Below are positions 1 to 11,074 of a stretch of 64,000 nucleotides of DNA, in pieces. The position numbers were made by a program, and so were the translations under genes. The stretch comes from Spinacia oleracea (taxonomy: Eukaryota; Streptophyta; Magnoliopsida; Caryophyllales; Amaranthaceae). A model generated the notes under the pieces. It saw only the letters and a program-made list of their open reading frames with translations. It was not told the origin of the DNA and searched no databases. The DNA is taken from the NCBI RefSeq assembly GCF_020520425.1, contig NC_079487.1, positions 87,115,141-87,179,140 on the forward strand, read 5' to 3'. Numbering within the stretch: position 1 is the first letter of the stretch; each line of letters starts with the position of its first letter.

Positions 1-1110
1 CTGGGCGCGCGACATCGCTCGCTGTGCGTGCGAGCCATCGCTCGCTGGGCGCGCGACATCGCTCGCTGTGCGCGCGAGCAACGCTGGGCGCAGCGCTCGT
101 GGCACGCGAGCTTGCGCTCGCTGCGCGCGAGGCTGCGCGCTCTTGTGCGAGGCAGTGCGCGTTGTGGCGCAGCTCGCTTGCTGCCCACACGCGACTGCCT
201 TGGCTCGCCCTTCGCCCATGCCCATTCGTCCATTGCTCGTGGCCCACGACACAAGGCAGGGCTGCTGCCTTGTGCACGTGCACCATGCCTTGCTCATTGC
301 ATTCGTGCCGCACGGGCGACGAGCTCCCTTGCTCGTCGTCGCATGCCCGCACTATACAACACCCCTTAAGGGTAACACGAAGCGTTCATTGCTTTGTGCG
401 TGCAAGTTATATGAACGAATCGCATAAAAAATTTAAAATTTATAAAATTAATGACAAATTAATAAATATTATTAATTTCATAATTTTTAGGGCGAAAAAA
501 TCGAAAATTTATTATTCAATTGATTTCCGATTGTTATGGATTCAAGTCTAGGTCATAAAAATTTAAAATTTATCATAAATTTACAATTTTTATGGTGGTT
601 TTTAATCATAGGTTTCTAATTAAATTATAATTAATTATGAAAATCAAATTAATTCTAAATTATTCTAATTTTCAACAAATTAATCATAATTACAAATTAG
701 ATTGCATAATTAACAAGGCTAGGCATTCAAACTTGTTAAACATATACAGTAGGTCAATCAAAAATTCAAGATTTATCAACAAGAATCGCAAATATTTAAT
801 TTAACATCTTAAATTTACGAAATTTTGCATTCGAAAAACATAAACCTTCGAAAAGTCATAGTTAGGCTTTGAATTTTGTCAAAATTTTAGAATGCCTTTT
901 ACATGCGGAATTGACACAAAAATCACTCGATTTGGATGAGTAACGAAGAAACTGCCGAAAAACTGCGTACGTATAATTAAATAAACGCAATTTGCAATTA
1001 ATTAACAATTACGAAAATTAATCACCCCTTTTAATTCTTGCAAATTTGTAATATTTAACCATGTTTATGCAATTTAGATTATGAAAATAATAAGGGGCTC
1101 GTGATACCAC
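1..1110 (-). mobile_element. Internal region of minus-strand LTR retroelement (cut by window edge)
   Basis: This is the stretch downstream (on the minus strand) of the LTR at 1111-2535. It starts next to a primer-binding-site-like sequence and runs off the left edge of the window. About 370-1100 is very AT-rich and stop-filled in all frames; about 1-360 is extremely GC-rich, made of short imperfect repeats around CGCTCGCTG and GCGCGCGA. Long open frames in the GC-rich part are a composition effect and match no protein I know. No gag, integrase or reverse transcriptase is visible, so this may be a non-autonomous element or only the leader of a larger one. Confidence 0.6.
1094..1110 (-). other. 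Primer binding site of minus-strand LTR element
   Basis: Read on the minus strand the sequence is GTGGTATCACGAGCCCC, directly after the LTR end. It resembles the initiator-tRNA-Met primer site of plant Copia elements (TGGTATCAGAGC) with one extra C. It fixes the orientation of the element as minus and shows that 1111-2535 is the 5' LTR. Confidence 0.6.
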
Positions 1111-2535
1111 TGTTATGTTATGATACATATGATATTACATAAATCATGCGGAAACAACCATTAACCCAGGATTACATATTATTTACACATAATCATATAG
1201 CATAATTTAGATGCATACTCTTTGTTGCGTGCCCTCCCTAGCTGCGCCCGAACCGAACAAGAACAAGTCTTTAGGACTCCAAGTGTCGTCCCTCCGTAGA
1301 TAGTCCACAGCACGTCCGGATCCGCCTTAAGATTGACCAACTAGAATCGCCCTTAAGGTACTAGAATTTTCGGCACTTTTGAGCAAGATGTGTGGCTGAA
1401 TTTTTCTCTCAAAAACTCACTTTGAATACTTTGAAACTCGTTATAAATTGTGAACCCAGGCCACATATTTATAGGGGTATGGAAAGGGAATTGGAATCCT
1501 ATTCAGATACAAATTGATTAAACCTAGAATCCTACAAGAACTCTAATTTAATTAATTTATCAAATAGAATTAGGAATTTAATCATTAACCGAACTCTGCA
1601 CGTTTTAGGAAACGTGCACGAACACAAACACTTACACACGCACACACGGCAGCCACGATGGGCCGCCCATGCGTGCGCACGAGCAGCAGCCCACGCAGCG
1701 AGGCCTGCGCGAGCTGCAAGCCCACGCAGCTCCCGCGCGCGCTGTGCGCGCTGTGCGCGCTGCCACGGCCTGCTGGGCCTGGCCTTGCGCTGGGCCTGGC
1801 GTGGCTGTTTGTGCGGCGCGCTTGGCTTGCTGGGCGATGGCCTGGCTTCGTGCTGGGCCTCGTCCGGCAGGCCTCGTCCGATGCTTATTCGTACGATACG
1901 CTTCCGATTAAATTTCCGATTCCGGAATTCATTTCCGATACGAACAATATTTAACATTTCCGATTCCGGAATTAATTTCCGTTTCGAACAAATATTTAAT
2001 ATTTCCGTTTCCGGAATTATTTTCCGATTCCGGTAATATTTCCGATTCTGACAATATTTCCGTTTCCGGCAATATTTCCGATTCTGGTAATATTTCCATT
2101 TCCGATAATATTTTCCGATACGTACCATGTTTCCGTTTCCGGCAACATCTACGACTTGGATAATATTTATATTTCCGATACGATCCATATTTCCGTTTCC
2201 GGTAATATCATCGTTTCCGGAGTATTCATTTCTTGCCTGTGACGATCTCAGCTCCCACTGAAACCAAGATCCGTCGGTTCCGAATATCCATAGATAGAGT
2301 ATTTAATGCCATTAAATACTTGATCCGTTTACGTACTATTTGTGTGACCCTACGGGTTCAGTCAAGAGTAAGCTGTGGATTAATATCATTAATTCCACTT
2401 GAACTGAAGCGGCCTCTAGCTAGGCATTCAGCTCACTTGATCTCACTGAATTATTAACTTGTTAATTAATACTGAACCGCATTTATTAGACTTAACATAG
2501 AATGCATACTTGGACCAAGGGCATTATTTCCTTCA
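1111..2535 (-). mobile_element. Long terminal repeat (5' LTR) of minus-strand retroelement
   Basis: On the minus strand it begins TGAAGGAAATAATGCCC and ends ATAACA, the TG...CA form of an LTR, about 1.43 kb. A TATA box (TATAAAT, minus strand, + positions 1467-1473) lies where a U3/R boundary is expected. Inside it are a GC-rich block (1610-1885) and a minisatellite (1890-2230). The opening bases and the segment at + 2240-2500 resemble the solo LTRs at 6583-7583 and 62040-63151, so all three belong to one family. It is inserted into the Copia remnant that resumes at 2541; AAGGG at 2536-2540 would be one copy of the target duplication, the partner lying outside the window. Confidence 0.75.
1890..2230. 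repeat. TTTCCGATTCCGG minisatellite inside LTR
   Basis: Repeated short units of the form TTTCCGWTTCCGGWAATA run for about 340 bp in the LTR. On the minus strand they read GGAAACGGAAATATT and so on. The solo LTR near the right edge carries the same motif (about 62690-62865), and 6840-6990 a decayed version. The 218-codon minus-strand open frame across it (1532-2188) is a by-product of the repeat. Confidence 0.8.
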
Positions 2536-2540
2536 AAGGG

Positions 2541-3081
2541 TACCTCAAACGTGTGTCTTGAGTTTGGCAGAGATGTAAACGCGCTTGAAAGCTTTTGTGA
2601 CTCGGATTATGAAGGTGATATGGATGGTCGAAAGTCGACTTCGGGGTATGTGTTTACGTTGGATGGTACGTCGGTAAGTTGGCAATCGTCGCTATAAAAT
2701 GTTATAGTACTTTCAACTACGGAAGTCGATCGATTACCGAGGCATTCAAAGAGGAAATTTGGCTAAATGGTCATGTGAGAAAGATTAGTCCAAGTTCAAA
2801 GTTGATTTGTGTGTTTTTTGATAGTCAACGTGTAATTCACTTGTCGAAAAACGAAAAAAAAGTCTACAAAAAAGCGAAACGCATTGATGTGAAGTACAAT
2901 TGTGCTTGAGACGAGCTAAGAAAAAAGAGCGTGGTCTTGGAGAAGATTGGTACAAAGGAAAATCTGCGGACATGTTGACAAAGCCATTTTCAACTACTAA
3001 GTTCACTTTGTGTGTGGACTTAGTTTGTCTTACTCTATTTTCAAAGTGAGAAACAAGGGGTATATTGGAGGGGGAAAACTT
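2541..3081 (+). pseudogene. Copia polyprotein remnant: end of RT / RNase H domain
   Basis: Translation in shifting + frames gives the end of a Copia polyprotein: LKGTSNVCL-like lead-in (KGTSNVCLEFG at 2541), then CDSDYEGD, RKSTSGYVFTLDG, SVSWQSS, a TAA stop inside the SWQS..QN..LSTTE motif, then FDSQRVIHLSKN, RIDVKY, and after a further frame change ADMLTKPFSTTKF. These are the RNase H landmarks DADYAGD / STSGY / VSWQSKLQ / LSTTEAE / DSQSAIHLAKN / HIDVRYH / ADMLTK of the family. Stops and frameshifts make it dead. The N-terminal parts lie left of the minus-strand LTR that interrupts it, outside the window. A purine-rich run at about 3053-3077 is the likely polypurine tract. Confidence 0.85.
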
Positions 3082-4735
3082 GTTATGTATTACTCAATGT
3101 TGAGGACTGTGATGGATTGAATTCAAGGTGGAGAGTTATTGTAATTGAGGTGAGTTATCCTCTAATGATGGGTTAATAATTGGAGTTATTATTAATTGTG
3201 CAAAGAAAATAAATTGGAGTTTTAAGTTTAAGGAAAATTGACCTTAAATGTTAAAAGAAGAAAGAAAAGGGAAAAGTTGGGCCAAAGAGAAAACAAAGTT
3301 GTAGCTTTGATTTGGGCCCAAATTTACAAGGCCCAGTAGCGGCAAGGAATGAGTAAAAATAGAAGCAACAGACTTGTAAATTTTTGGTTGTACCCCCATC
3401 CAAAATAAACATTAACTATTTCGGAAATGAATATTTATTTCTTTCTTTGGAAATGAGCATTTACTATTTCGGAAATGAAAATATACTTTTTCGGGAATGA
3501 ACATTTATTTATTTATTTGGAAATGGACATTTTTCTACTCATTCGAATATGAACGTTTATCTAATTATTTGGCAATCCTCATTTATTCAACCAATTTATA
3601 AATGAACATTTATCTACTGATTGTGAAATGAGTAGTTACTAATTTTAAAATGAATTTAGTTATTGCATTACTATGTTATTACTTTGAACATATATTTACA
3701 TATGTTGAGCAAATAAAACATGTCAAATAACATATTTTACCAAAAAATTGAACATTTTAGGCATTGCCTATGTAAGATTGCACTTGAATTACAAGATATT
3801 GGTAGAAATCATCCTCTTTATTTTTGTTCCTATATCTTCAATCTTTAATCCTGCTTTTGATGTAGTATCGAGTTCTTATACTTTTGAATGTGTGTATGAA
3901 GTGTGATTTGAACACAATATTTGACTTTCACGGTTTCAATTTCCTCATTGTTGTAGGCTGAAAATTAAAATAGCTAGTAAGTAATTTGATATGATGATCA
4001 CAACTAATTTAAAAAAGAACATTTACTGATTTGAAAATAATGAGCATGCAAAGAAAACAAATAGGTTAAAAAGAAAGAACAAGGGTTTAAAAGATGTTCA
4101 GTAATAGAACAAGAAAGAACAAAGAATACAAAAGGTATTAACAAATAAACAAAAAGTATGAACAATTTCATTATGAACATTAACCAGCTGATTATTATGA
4201 ACAAACAAATAAACAAGAAAGAACAAACAATTCAACAAAAAAGAACAAACAATATAAAAAAGAACATAAAATCTAGAAGAAACAACAAACAATACAACAC
4301 TTATGAACAATTTTATAATAAATTTAAAAAAACAACATGAAAGAACAAACAGTACAACAAGAAAGAACAAACTATACAAAAAGAAAAAACAAACCATACA
4401 GGCGCGCCGTTTTTTTGGTGGGGGGTACAACCAGAGCTGGTTGTACCCGGGTACAACAGTTAGGGGTTACAACAGACTTATTAAGTTATTATGTTGATGC
4501 AAGACCCTGCACGAGTTTGCTTTGTGCTACGTGGCTTATTTTTCTTCATATCTTTAGCTTATTCATTTGTACTATATAAATCCAATTAAACTTATTTTTT
4601 GATTTGTAGTGAGATAAACATAAAACATAAGAGAGTTAGAGCGAGAAAGTTATTCTAAACTCATTCTAACACAATTTCTACTAATAATACCTCTTTATAA
4701 ATTGAAGGGGATATTCTTGTGTGGAATGGTCCACA
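3082..4735 (+). mobile_element. 3' LTR of the Copia remnant, split by a Mutator-like element
   Basis: It starts TGTTATGTATTAC directly after the polypurine run that follows the RNase H remnant. A TATA box (TATATAAA, about 4573-4580) followed by a plausible transcript leader ends near CCACA at 4731-4735. The right boundary is a guess because the 5' LTR is not in the window. The LTR is interrupted at 3376-4470 by a later insertion. Confidence 0.55.
3376..4470. mobile_element. Mutator-like non-autonomous element with 9-bp TSD
   Basis: The ends are GTAAATTTTTGGTTGTACCC and, on the opposite strand, GTAACCCCTAACTGTTGTACCC, i.e. degenerate terminal inverted repeats. Both sides carry the identical 9-bp direct repeat AACAGACTT (3367-3375 and 4471-4479), the size expected for Mutator superfamily insertion. 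The interior has no protein: a tandem array of about 35-bp units around GGAAATGAACATTTAT (3420-3650) and an AGAACAAACAATA-rich stretch (4020-4400). A small palindrome, CAACCAGAGCTGGTTG, lies at about 4429-4444. Confidence 0.7.
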
Positions 4736-4768
4736 ATAATATAGTGACCTAAAGCCAACAATTTACCT

Positions 4769-4871
<103 letters not shown>

Positions 4872-4899
4872 CCTTTATATATAGAAAATCCGGAAAATG

Positions 4900-6582
4900 C
4901 AAACCATTTTCGACCTATTAGTTTATGCTCAACCATTTATAAAATAATTGCAAAAATGATGGTGAATAGACTCAAAGTTGTACTAGGAAAAATAATTCAC
5001 CCTCTTCAAGGGGCGTTCACTCCGTAAAGAATTATTCAAGATAATATTATCTTAGCTCATGAGGTGTTCCATTCTTTCAAAAATAAAGTAGGAAAAGGAG
5101 GATGGATTGCAATCAAGTTAGACATGGAAAAAGCTTACGATCGAATTGAATGAGAATTTCTATACACAATGCTAGATAAGCTAGGTTTTAGCAAAAAATG
5201 GATAAGTTGGGTTCGAGAATGTATTTCTCCCGTCTCGTTTTCAGTCCTCGTTAATGGGTGCCCAACAGATAGATTTTTTTCCTACCAGAGGACTGCGTCA
5301 AGGTGACCCATTGTCTCCATACTTATTTATTCTATGTGCAGAACTTCTTGCAAGATAATTTCATTTCCGCAGTTTTCATAAAGACAAGTTGTTAGGGGTC
5401 TCTTTAGGAAACTCTAGAGTTAAAATTCCATTCCTCACCTTTGCAAATGATACAATGATCTTTGCCAAAGCTACTAAAGAAGCATGTATTATTATTAAAA
5501 ATATTTTAGATAGCTACTGCAGAATGTCAGGGCAACTTGTAAATTTTAACAAATCTGCTTTTCAGTGTACTAAAAATGTGCCTGCGTCAGAAAAAATTAT
5601 TTTCAGAAGTATACTCCAGATGAATGAATCTTCTTCTCTAGGAAAATATTTAAGGTGTCCTATAAAAGACGGGAGAGTTTCCAATTCCACTTTTGCGGAT
5701 ACTGTTCAAAAAACCAAAAATCAGTTAACAAAATGAAAAGCTAACTCTTTATCCCAGGCCGGAAGAACGATTCTTATCCAATCTAACTTTGCATCCAAAG
5801 CAAATTATCAAATGCAAAGCTTCACCTTACCGACCTCCGTAAATAAAAGGCTGGACAAAATTTATAGAAATTTTTTTTGGAACCAAGACCCGCTTGCAAA
5901 ATCACCGAATTTAATAGGGTGGGACAAAATTTGCAAACCAAAGTGCTTAGGAGGGCTTGGTTTCAGAAAAGCGGAAATTAATAATAAGGCCATGCATATG
6001 AAACTGTTACGGCAAATTATCTCAAACCCTTCTAATCAATGGGTGCAATTAGTCACTAAGAAGTATCTTCGAGGGAAAGATTTATTTTCTTATTCCCCAT
6101 CCATAAATTGCTCGTGGCAATGGAGGAACCTTATGAAACTACAACCTTTATTCAAAAAGGGCCTAAGATGGCAAGTAGGATCAGGAAAACAAATTTCCTT
6201 TTGGTTTGATAATTGGGCTTTTTCTAGTCCATTAGTAGAAATGGTCTCTTGCTCTAGCTCTTCCCCTGAACAAACAGTACATGATTACATAACGCATGAT
6301 AAGCAATGGAATATGTCTAAGCTACATAGCGTTCTCCCTCAAAATTTGGTGGAGGAAGTTTGTAAGATTCTTATACCATATAATAATATTGATGATAATT
6401 TGATTTGGAGCCCAGGAGACAGGCAATTTCTCTACTAAATCTACATCTTTACTAGCTCAAGGCTTATCCACGACGGTGGAAAATCGAGTCCCCTATCGCT
6501 GGATTTGGTCGCTCGACATCCCCCCGAAAATCAAAAACTTTCTTTGGAAAATTTGTTTAGATGGTCTCCCTACTAAAGAAAG
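4900..6582 (+). pseudogene. LINE ORF2 reverse transcriptase, first part (broken)
   Basis: RT landmarks run in order: QGAF near 5008, AIKLDMEKAYDRIE (5110-5150), [11 protein letters not shown] (5230-5270), LSPYLF / LCAE, FANDTMIFAKA in place of the FADD catalytic box (about 5440), MSGQLVNFNKSAF, then a C-terminal part with KCLGGLGFRKAEINNKAMHMKLL, the zinc-finger/RVT-like segment and PPKIKNFLWKICLDGLP at 6520-6570. Several in-frame stops (e.g. TGA after DRIE, TGA at about 5734) and frame changes show it is inactive. FAND instead of FADD removes one catalytic aspartate. Confidence 0.9.
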
Positions 6583-7583
6583 TGAAGGAAGTATGTCCTT
6601 CACCAAAGGTGCATTAAGTCTAATACCAAGGTTCAGACTAATTGCGAACAATTAATTCAGTGAGATCAAGTGATCGGAACAGCTAGCTGGAGCAATGCTT
6701 CCGATCAGTGAGTTCTAATGAATATTAAACTCACAACTTACTCTTGACTGAACCTACAAGGTCACACCAATGACACGTAACAGATCACCGGATTAAATGA
6801 ATCGGAAATTCATTTAATAGCTTTTCGGGAATTAGTTGGAAAGCGTATTATACGAAACGACCTTGCATCGGAATCGTATATCGTATCGCAAATATTCGTA
6901 AGCTAGGCGAAACGAATAAATCGTATCGTACGACGGTGATTCGTCGTATACGAAACGGTAAATAATATATCGGAAATATATTAATCGCGGATACGAAAAG
7001 GGGCAACGCTGCCAGCCCAACGAGCCAAGGCGCGCAAGCGCGCAAGGCCCACGGGGCGTAGCAGCGACTCAGCGCGCAAGGTCCATGCCTTGGCTGGGCG
7101 CGCGCACACGCAAGGGACAACAGCAGCAGCAGCGCATACAGCGCGGCCCAAGGCCCAGCGCCTGTATGGCTGTGCGCGTGTGGGCTTGCGCGGACGATGC
7201 TGGCCGGCCTTGCCTTATGACTTGGTCGGTTAGTAAGGTTATGTTAATAACCTTCTAACCACTTTTCCAACACAACACAATTCAGTCACACAACCCTAGG
7301 AGAAAAACAGAGAACCCTAATTCTCTCTGTGCCTCCAAAGTGTGTTCATCCCAAAAGCACAAACTCTTGATCGATTGTCTAAGCTACGATAATCAAGACG
7401 GATTTGATCGTGTCGGTGAACCAAGTAGAGGAACGACAAGTGGAGTTCTAAGTTCGTGTTCGTTGACAATTTGTGGAAAACACGCTTCTAACGTAAGTCT
7501 GCTTAATCTGTGCTTTATACATGCTTCCTGGCTTTGGGGATTGTTTCCGCACATGTTATTATGTTTAACTATATTCCCCTACA
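6583..7583 (+). mobile_element. Solo LTR nested in the LINE, 5-bp TSD
   Basis: Starts TGAAGGAAGTATG and ends CCCCTACA (TG...CA), 1001 bp, flanked by the perfect 5-bp repeat GAAAG (6578-6582, 7584-7588). No internal retroelement sequence remains, as expected after recombination between two LTRs. It shares its start, the CAGTGAGATCAAGTGA segment and the GC-rich core (about 7000-7200) with the LTR at 1111-2535. Joining the flanks with one GAAAG removed keeps the LINE reading frame across the junction, which confirms both borders. Confidence 0.93.
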
Positions 7584-8483
7584 GAAAGATTAGCTAAAAG
7601 TCATGTTTTTGTCCCTTCCCAATGTCCATTTTGTGACCACCATATTGAAAATGCGTCTCACATTTTTCTTTATTGTCCATTTAGCAAGAATATCTATGAC
7701 TATTTGTCTGCAAATGAAGGTTGGACCCCTTTACCTATCTTATCTTCCATTGACATGGTCCAGACCCTTCAAACTCTTAAAGATAATTTAAGATTAGTTG
7801 AGTTTGAAAGACTAATTATTATTTGGTGGCATATATGGTTCATACGCAACTCAGTAATTTTCAAAAATAAAAGTTTCAACGCATTCCAAGCTTGCACCAT
7901 TATTAGAACTTTTTACAAAAATTGGATCTCTTCCAAAGATATAAGCTTGGAGGACATCAATCCTCATGTAAAGACTAACAACCAGAAGAAAATGGCTTCC
8001 AAGAGCATTGAAGTTTCTTGGACCAAGTCGCCTTCCGGATTTCATAAGTTAAATTTTGATGGGTCAAAGTTGTCTAATGGTCAAGCTTCTTTCGGTTTTG
8101 TTATTAGAAATGATTCAGGCGAACTTGTGTTAGCCGGAGCCAAAGACCGCAGTGGGTATGCGAGAGGGTATTAAAGGAGCTATTTTCCTTGGAATTAAAA
8201 ACCTTATCATTGAAGGGGATAATCTCCTAGTAATCAATGGTTTGAAACGTACATGGAAAATTCCTTAGATTAACACTATTATGTGTGATGCAGAGATGAA
8301 CCTTGCTCGTTTCGGCTCTTTCTCGGGCAATCACTGTTTTAGGGAAGCTAACCAAGCGGCGGATTTCATGGCGGCTAAAGGGACTAATCTGCAAATCATG
8401 AAGTATTGGTTCTCTTCGTGGGATAACACCCTCTCTCTCATCATCCGTAAGGATGCTTTAGGTTACACTTATGTAAGAGTATA
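7584..8483 (+). pseudogene. LINE ORF2 C-terminus: zinc-finger region and RNase H-like domain
   Basis: Continues the zf-RVT region (SQCPFCDHHIENASHIFLYCPFSKN, 7610-7690; Cys-His spacing typical of plant LINE ORF2 ends), then a linker and an RNase H-like (RVT_3) domain starting WTKSPSGFHKLNFDGS (8020-8060) with FGFVIRNDSGELVLAGA. The frame breaks at about 8170 and resumes around 8280-8480 with HCFREANQAADFMAAKG, the conserved end of this domain. Stops and a frameshift make it non-functional. Confidence 0.88.
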
Positions 8484-8527
8484 ACCTAGTTTCTTCTCCT
8501 TATAAAAAAAAATATAGTGACCTTTAT

Positions 8528-9105
8528 GGTTCACATAATGACTACTCCGTATAATGAATTAAACTCCAATTCTCTTAGATGTTATATATTAACCATTTTT
8601 TGAACCAAACTAACCCTATGTTTTTAAAAGATAATATTAATACGCAACATGTACTAACGACACCAATTTGATATGTTTTTCATAATAATTCTAATAAACA
8701 CGAGAAAATAAATTATAATCAAGTTGATGACATTTTTAGGCATGATCCACAATAAATTTAGTGTAGATCAAGTCCATTTAAGAATTAGTGAGATTGAAGT
8801 GATTAATACAAGAATTAATTCCCTCCCCAAAAGTGGATGTAAGTCACGTTGGATGAGTGAACCACTGTAAATCTTAATGTTCTTTATTTTATTATACTTC
8901 AATTATTTCCCAATTGAAGTTAGTTGCAAAAATTAAAAAAAAATCTATCTTTATTGAATTAATCCGGCATTAATTAATAATAGATAAAAACTTTACCCTC
9001 ATTTGGTCACCTGGAAGAGTCTATGTGCTTTATAAATTAACCTGCTATCACAGATGAATGAGGAATATATATACAATTGTCTTGAAAGTCACATCTTTAT
9101 TTTCC
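8528..9105. other. Intergenic, no gene seen
   Basis: AT-rich, with short A runs and no convincing coding, repeat or RNA signal. The right end is the 3' flank of the ZRK-like pseudogene. Confidence 0.6.
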
Positions 9106-10145
9106 CTAGGTTGTAGGGATAGATTGAGGACATCTAGTGGTGTTGTTGAGGTTAGTTGCAACCTCCACCATTGTTGGCCTATCGTCTCCTCCTTCTGCCA
9201 CGCACCTGAGTGCAAGATGTATAGACTGCCTTAGCTGGAGGTCCTCAATACTTGTCAATCCGTTTCTAGTAATTGAAGGATCTACAATCTCGTAAATGCA
9301 ATTATTTTTGAAGCCATTCCCTGCCCAGATAATTAATGCACTGTTCTGATCATTTCTTTCTCCTGTCAGATCAGAAAAATAAGGGATCTTTCCTGTTAAG
9401 AGCATAAGAAAAATCGCACCAAAAGAGTACACATCAGAACTCTCTGCTACTTTTCCATCCATCAAATATTCAGGTGCTATATAGCCAAAAGCCCCCTTTA
9501 TAGGACTGACTTGAACAAATATTTCACTTTAGGAATAGAAATAGAAGCACTAAAGTTTGACAGTTTAGCAGTGGTGTTCTGATCCAAGAAAACATATTGA
9601 GGTGCCAAACACCTATGGATGATGGGCCTCGGAAAAGCTGTGTGGAGATTAGAAACAACATAAGATATTTCCCACGCAATCCTTAGTCATTCATTCCACT
9701 GCAATACTTGTTTGTTTTGGTGCTTATCCTTAAAAAGTATTCGGTCTTTAAGAGTTTCGGAAGCCACCCACTCATAAACAATAACAGGAGATCTAGTCTC
9801 CAGGCAACATCCTAGTAGTTTGTGGACATTATTATGTGTAGCCATTTGTGAAGCAACCGCAATCTCACGTAAAAGCCCATATTTGGTGTCCTCATTATCA
9901 CTACTCTGCAGCTTTACCAATACAACTCTCCCCTCCCAAGAGCCTCGGCATAGATAAAAGCAGTTACTAACAAAAATTAGATCATGTTCCACATTCATAT
10001 TGTTGAGCTCATCAACTGAGAAGAATCGGACATGATTGGGTTTACCATGAAACAAGGAAATTCTTTCTTCAAGTACATCTGCTCCATTTCTTATGAAATT
10101 GTTTTCACTTCCTTGGAAAACTTTGTATTTCTTGTTTCTCTGCAT
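9106..10145 (-). pseudogene. ZRK/ZED1-like (RLCK XII-type) pseudokinase gene, broken
   Basis: An intronless kinase-like gene. N-terminus MQRNKKYKVFQGSENNFIRN then VLEERISLFHGKPN and RFFSVDELN is the family signature of ZED1-related kinases, which partner NLRs such as ZAR1 in Arabidopsis (family knowledge). VVLVKLQ keeps the ATP-site lysine; VHKLLGCCLE and VIVYEWV follow. The catalytic HRD is HRC (IIHRCLAPQ) and DFG is NFS, so it was probably a pseudokinase before it broke. Damage: a TGA in place of the Arg codon in WNE(R)LRIAWEIS (+ about 9688-9690), and loss of one base near 9530 (PK.EIFVQV), after which GAFGYIAPEYLMDGKVAESSDVYSFG and the C-lobe continue to the normal stop at 9106. Only these two lesions separate it from an intact frame. 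Family call is strong; the ZRK subfamily call is from memory. Confidence 0.85.
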
Positions 10146-10844
10146 CAACCAATTGAGTTATGTGGTCCATTCAAGTAAGGAAACATTGAAAGTGGAAACG
10201 CCAGTCAACTTCAAACAAAGAAATGAAATAGAAGAATTGGCAATTTTCATCCAAGCAGTAAATGAAAAGGAGATGTGCACGAATTCAGATTCATCCATAA
10301 GTTTAGGACATCAAGGACATAAATGAAAATGAAATAGCAGTACCTTTTCAACAACGTAACGAAGTCGTCAGAAAATTTTAATAGACTTGAGATTTTAAGA
10401 TGCCTCCTTCCTGTATCTAGCTCAATCAGATGAAGCATTCAATTTCTTTTCACCACTATTGGAATCGAGAGCGATGGACATGCAAGGCAAATGCGCTTAG
10501 CTCCAGTCAACCATCCTTATTCACAAACCAATGACGTTCTTCAGAACCAAGTCCCTATCCTAGTGGAAATATATTAATGCACTCATCTTGTTGAAGTCTT
10601 TCTAGATTTGTTACTTTTATATGTTTTATTTACTTTATTCTACTTAAATGAAAGACATATCAATGTATTAGATTATTGAATGTCAATCAAATGAGTAGCT
10701 CTACGAAAGCACTCTCACCTAGGCAGGAGGGGACTCAGTTCTAACCAGCACTAACCAACTACCAGTTAAAACACGACTACACGTTACACTTCGTACTGCA
10801 CCGTCAAACTTACCACCAGTCTACCGCAATTTGGATTATACACA
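10146..10844. other. 5' flank of the ZRK-like pseudogene; no gene seen
   Basis: Minus-strand leader and upstream sequence. No second exon is needed because the ATG (+ 10143-10145) already lies at the family's expected start. No TATA box stands out. Confidence 0.4.
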
Positions 10845-11074
10845 CGGGTGCACAGTGCTCATGGTGCACCCTGAAGAACATTTGTTGAGTATCTAAAGAA
10901 CATGAAGAATGATTTCAATGTACATATACAAATGAAATATTTGCAATATATGTACTATGGATTTGAACTATATGTTCATTTAGTATATGTTATATAAATA
11001 TGAATGATATGTTCTTTGCATTTGAACTATATGTTCTTTTAAAAATAGGGTGCACAGTGAGCATTGTGCACCCG
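10845..11074. mobile_element. Short inverted-repeat element (MITE-like)
   Basis: Begins CGGGTGCACAGTGCTCATGG and, read from the other strand, also begins CGGGTGCACAATGCTCACTG. Each arm is itself nearly palindromic (GGTGCAC...GTGCACC). The core is AT-rich with repeated TGAACTATATGTTC. No clear target duplication, so the superfamily is unknown. Confidence 0.6.

Larger units (their letters stand above)
4879..8511 (+). mobile_element. 5'-truncated L1-type LINE, interrupted by a solo LTR
   Basis: A non-LTR retrotransposon fragment with a short A tail (about 8504-8511). Both sides carry the 16-bp direct repeat ATATAGTGACCTTTAT (4863-4878, 8512-8527), the target-site duplication of target-primed reverse transcription. 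The 5' end is cut inside ORF2: the first recognisable residues are [16 protein letters not shown] of the reverse transcriptase. The element is interrupted at 6583-7583 by a solo LTR. Confidence 0.93.

Noticed and set aside
24-551. Three overlapping open frames of 113-175 codons in the GC-rich left edge
   Set aside because: Low-complexity Ala/Arg/Cys/His-rich translations in all three frames; they follow from GC-rich repeats in a retroelement.
1532-2188. 218-codon minus-strand open frame
   Set aside because: N-terminal half is the translated minisatellite, C-terminal half the GC-rich LTR core; no domain, and it sits wholly within an LTR.
4004-4430. Phe-rich minus-strand open frames
   Set aside because: They are the complement of an AGAACAAACAA-rich array inside the Mutator-like element.
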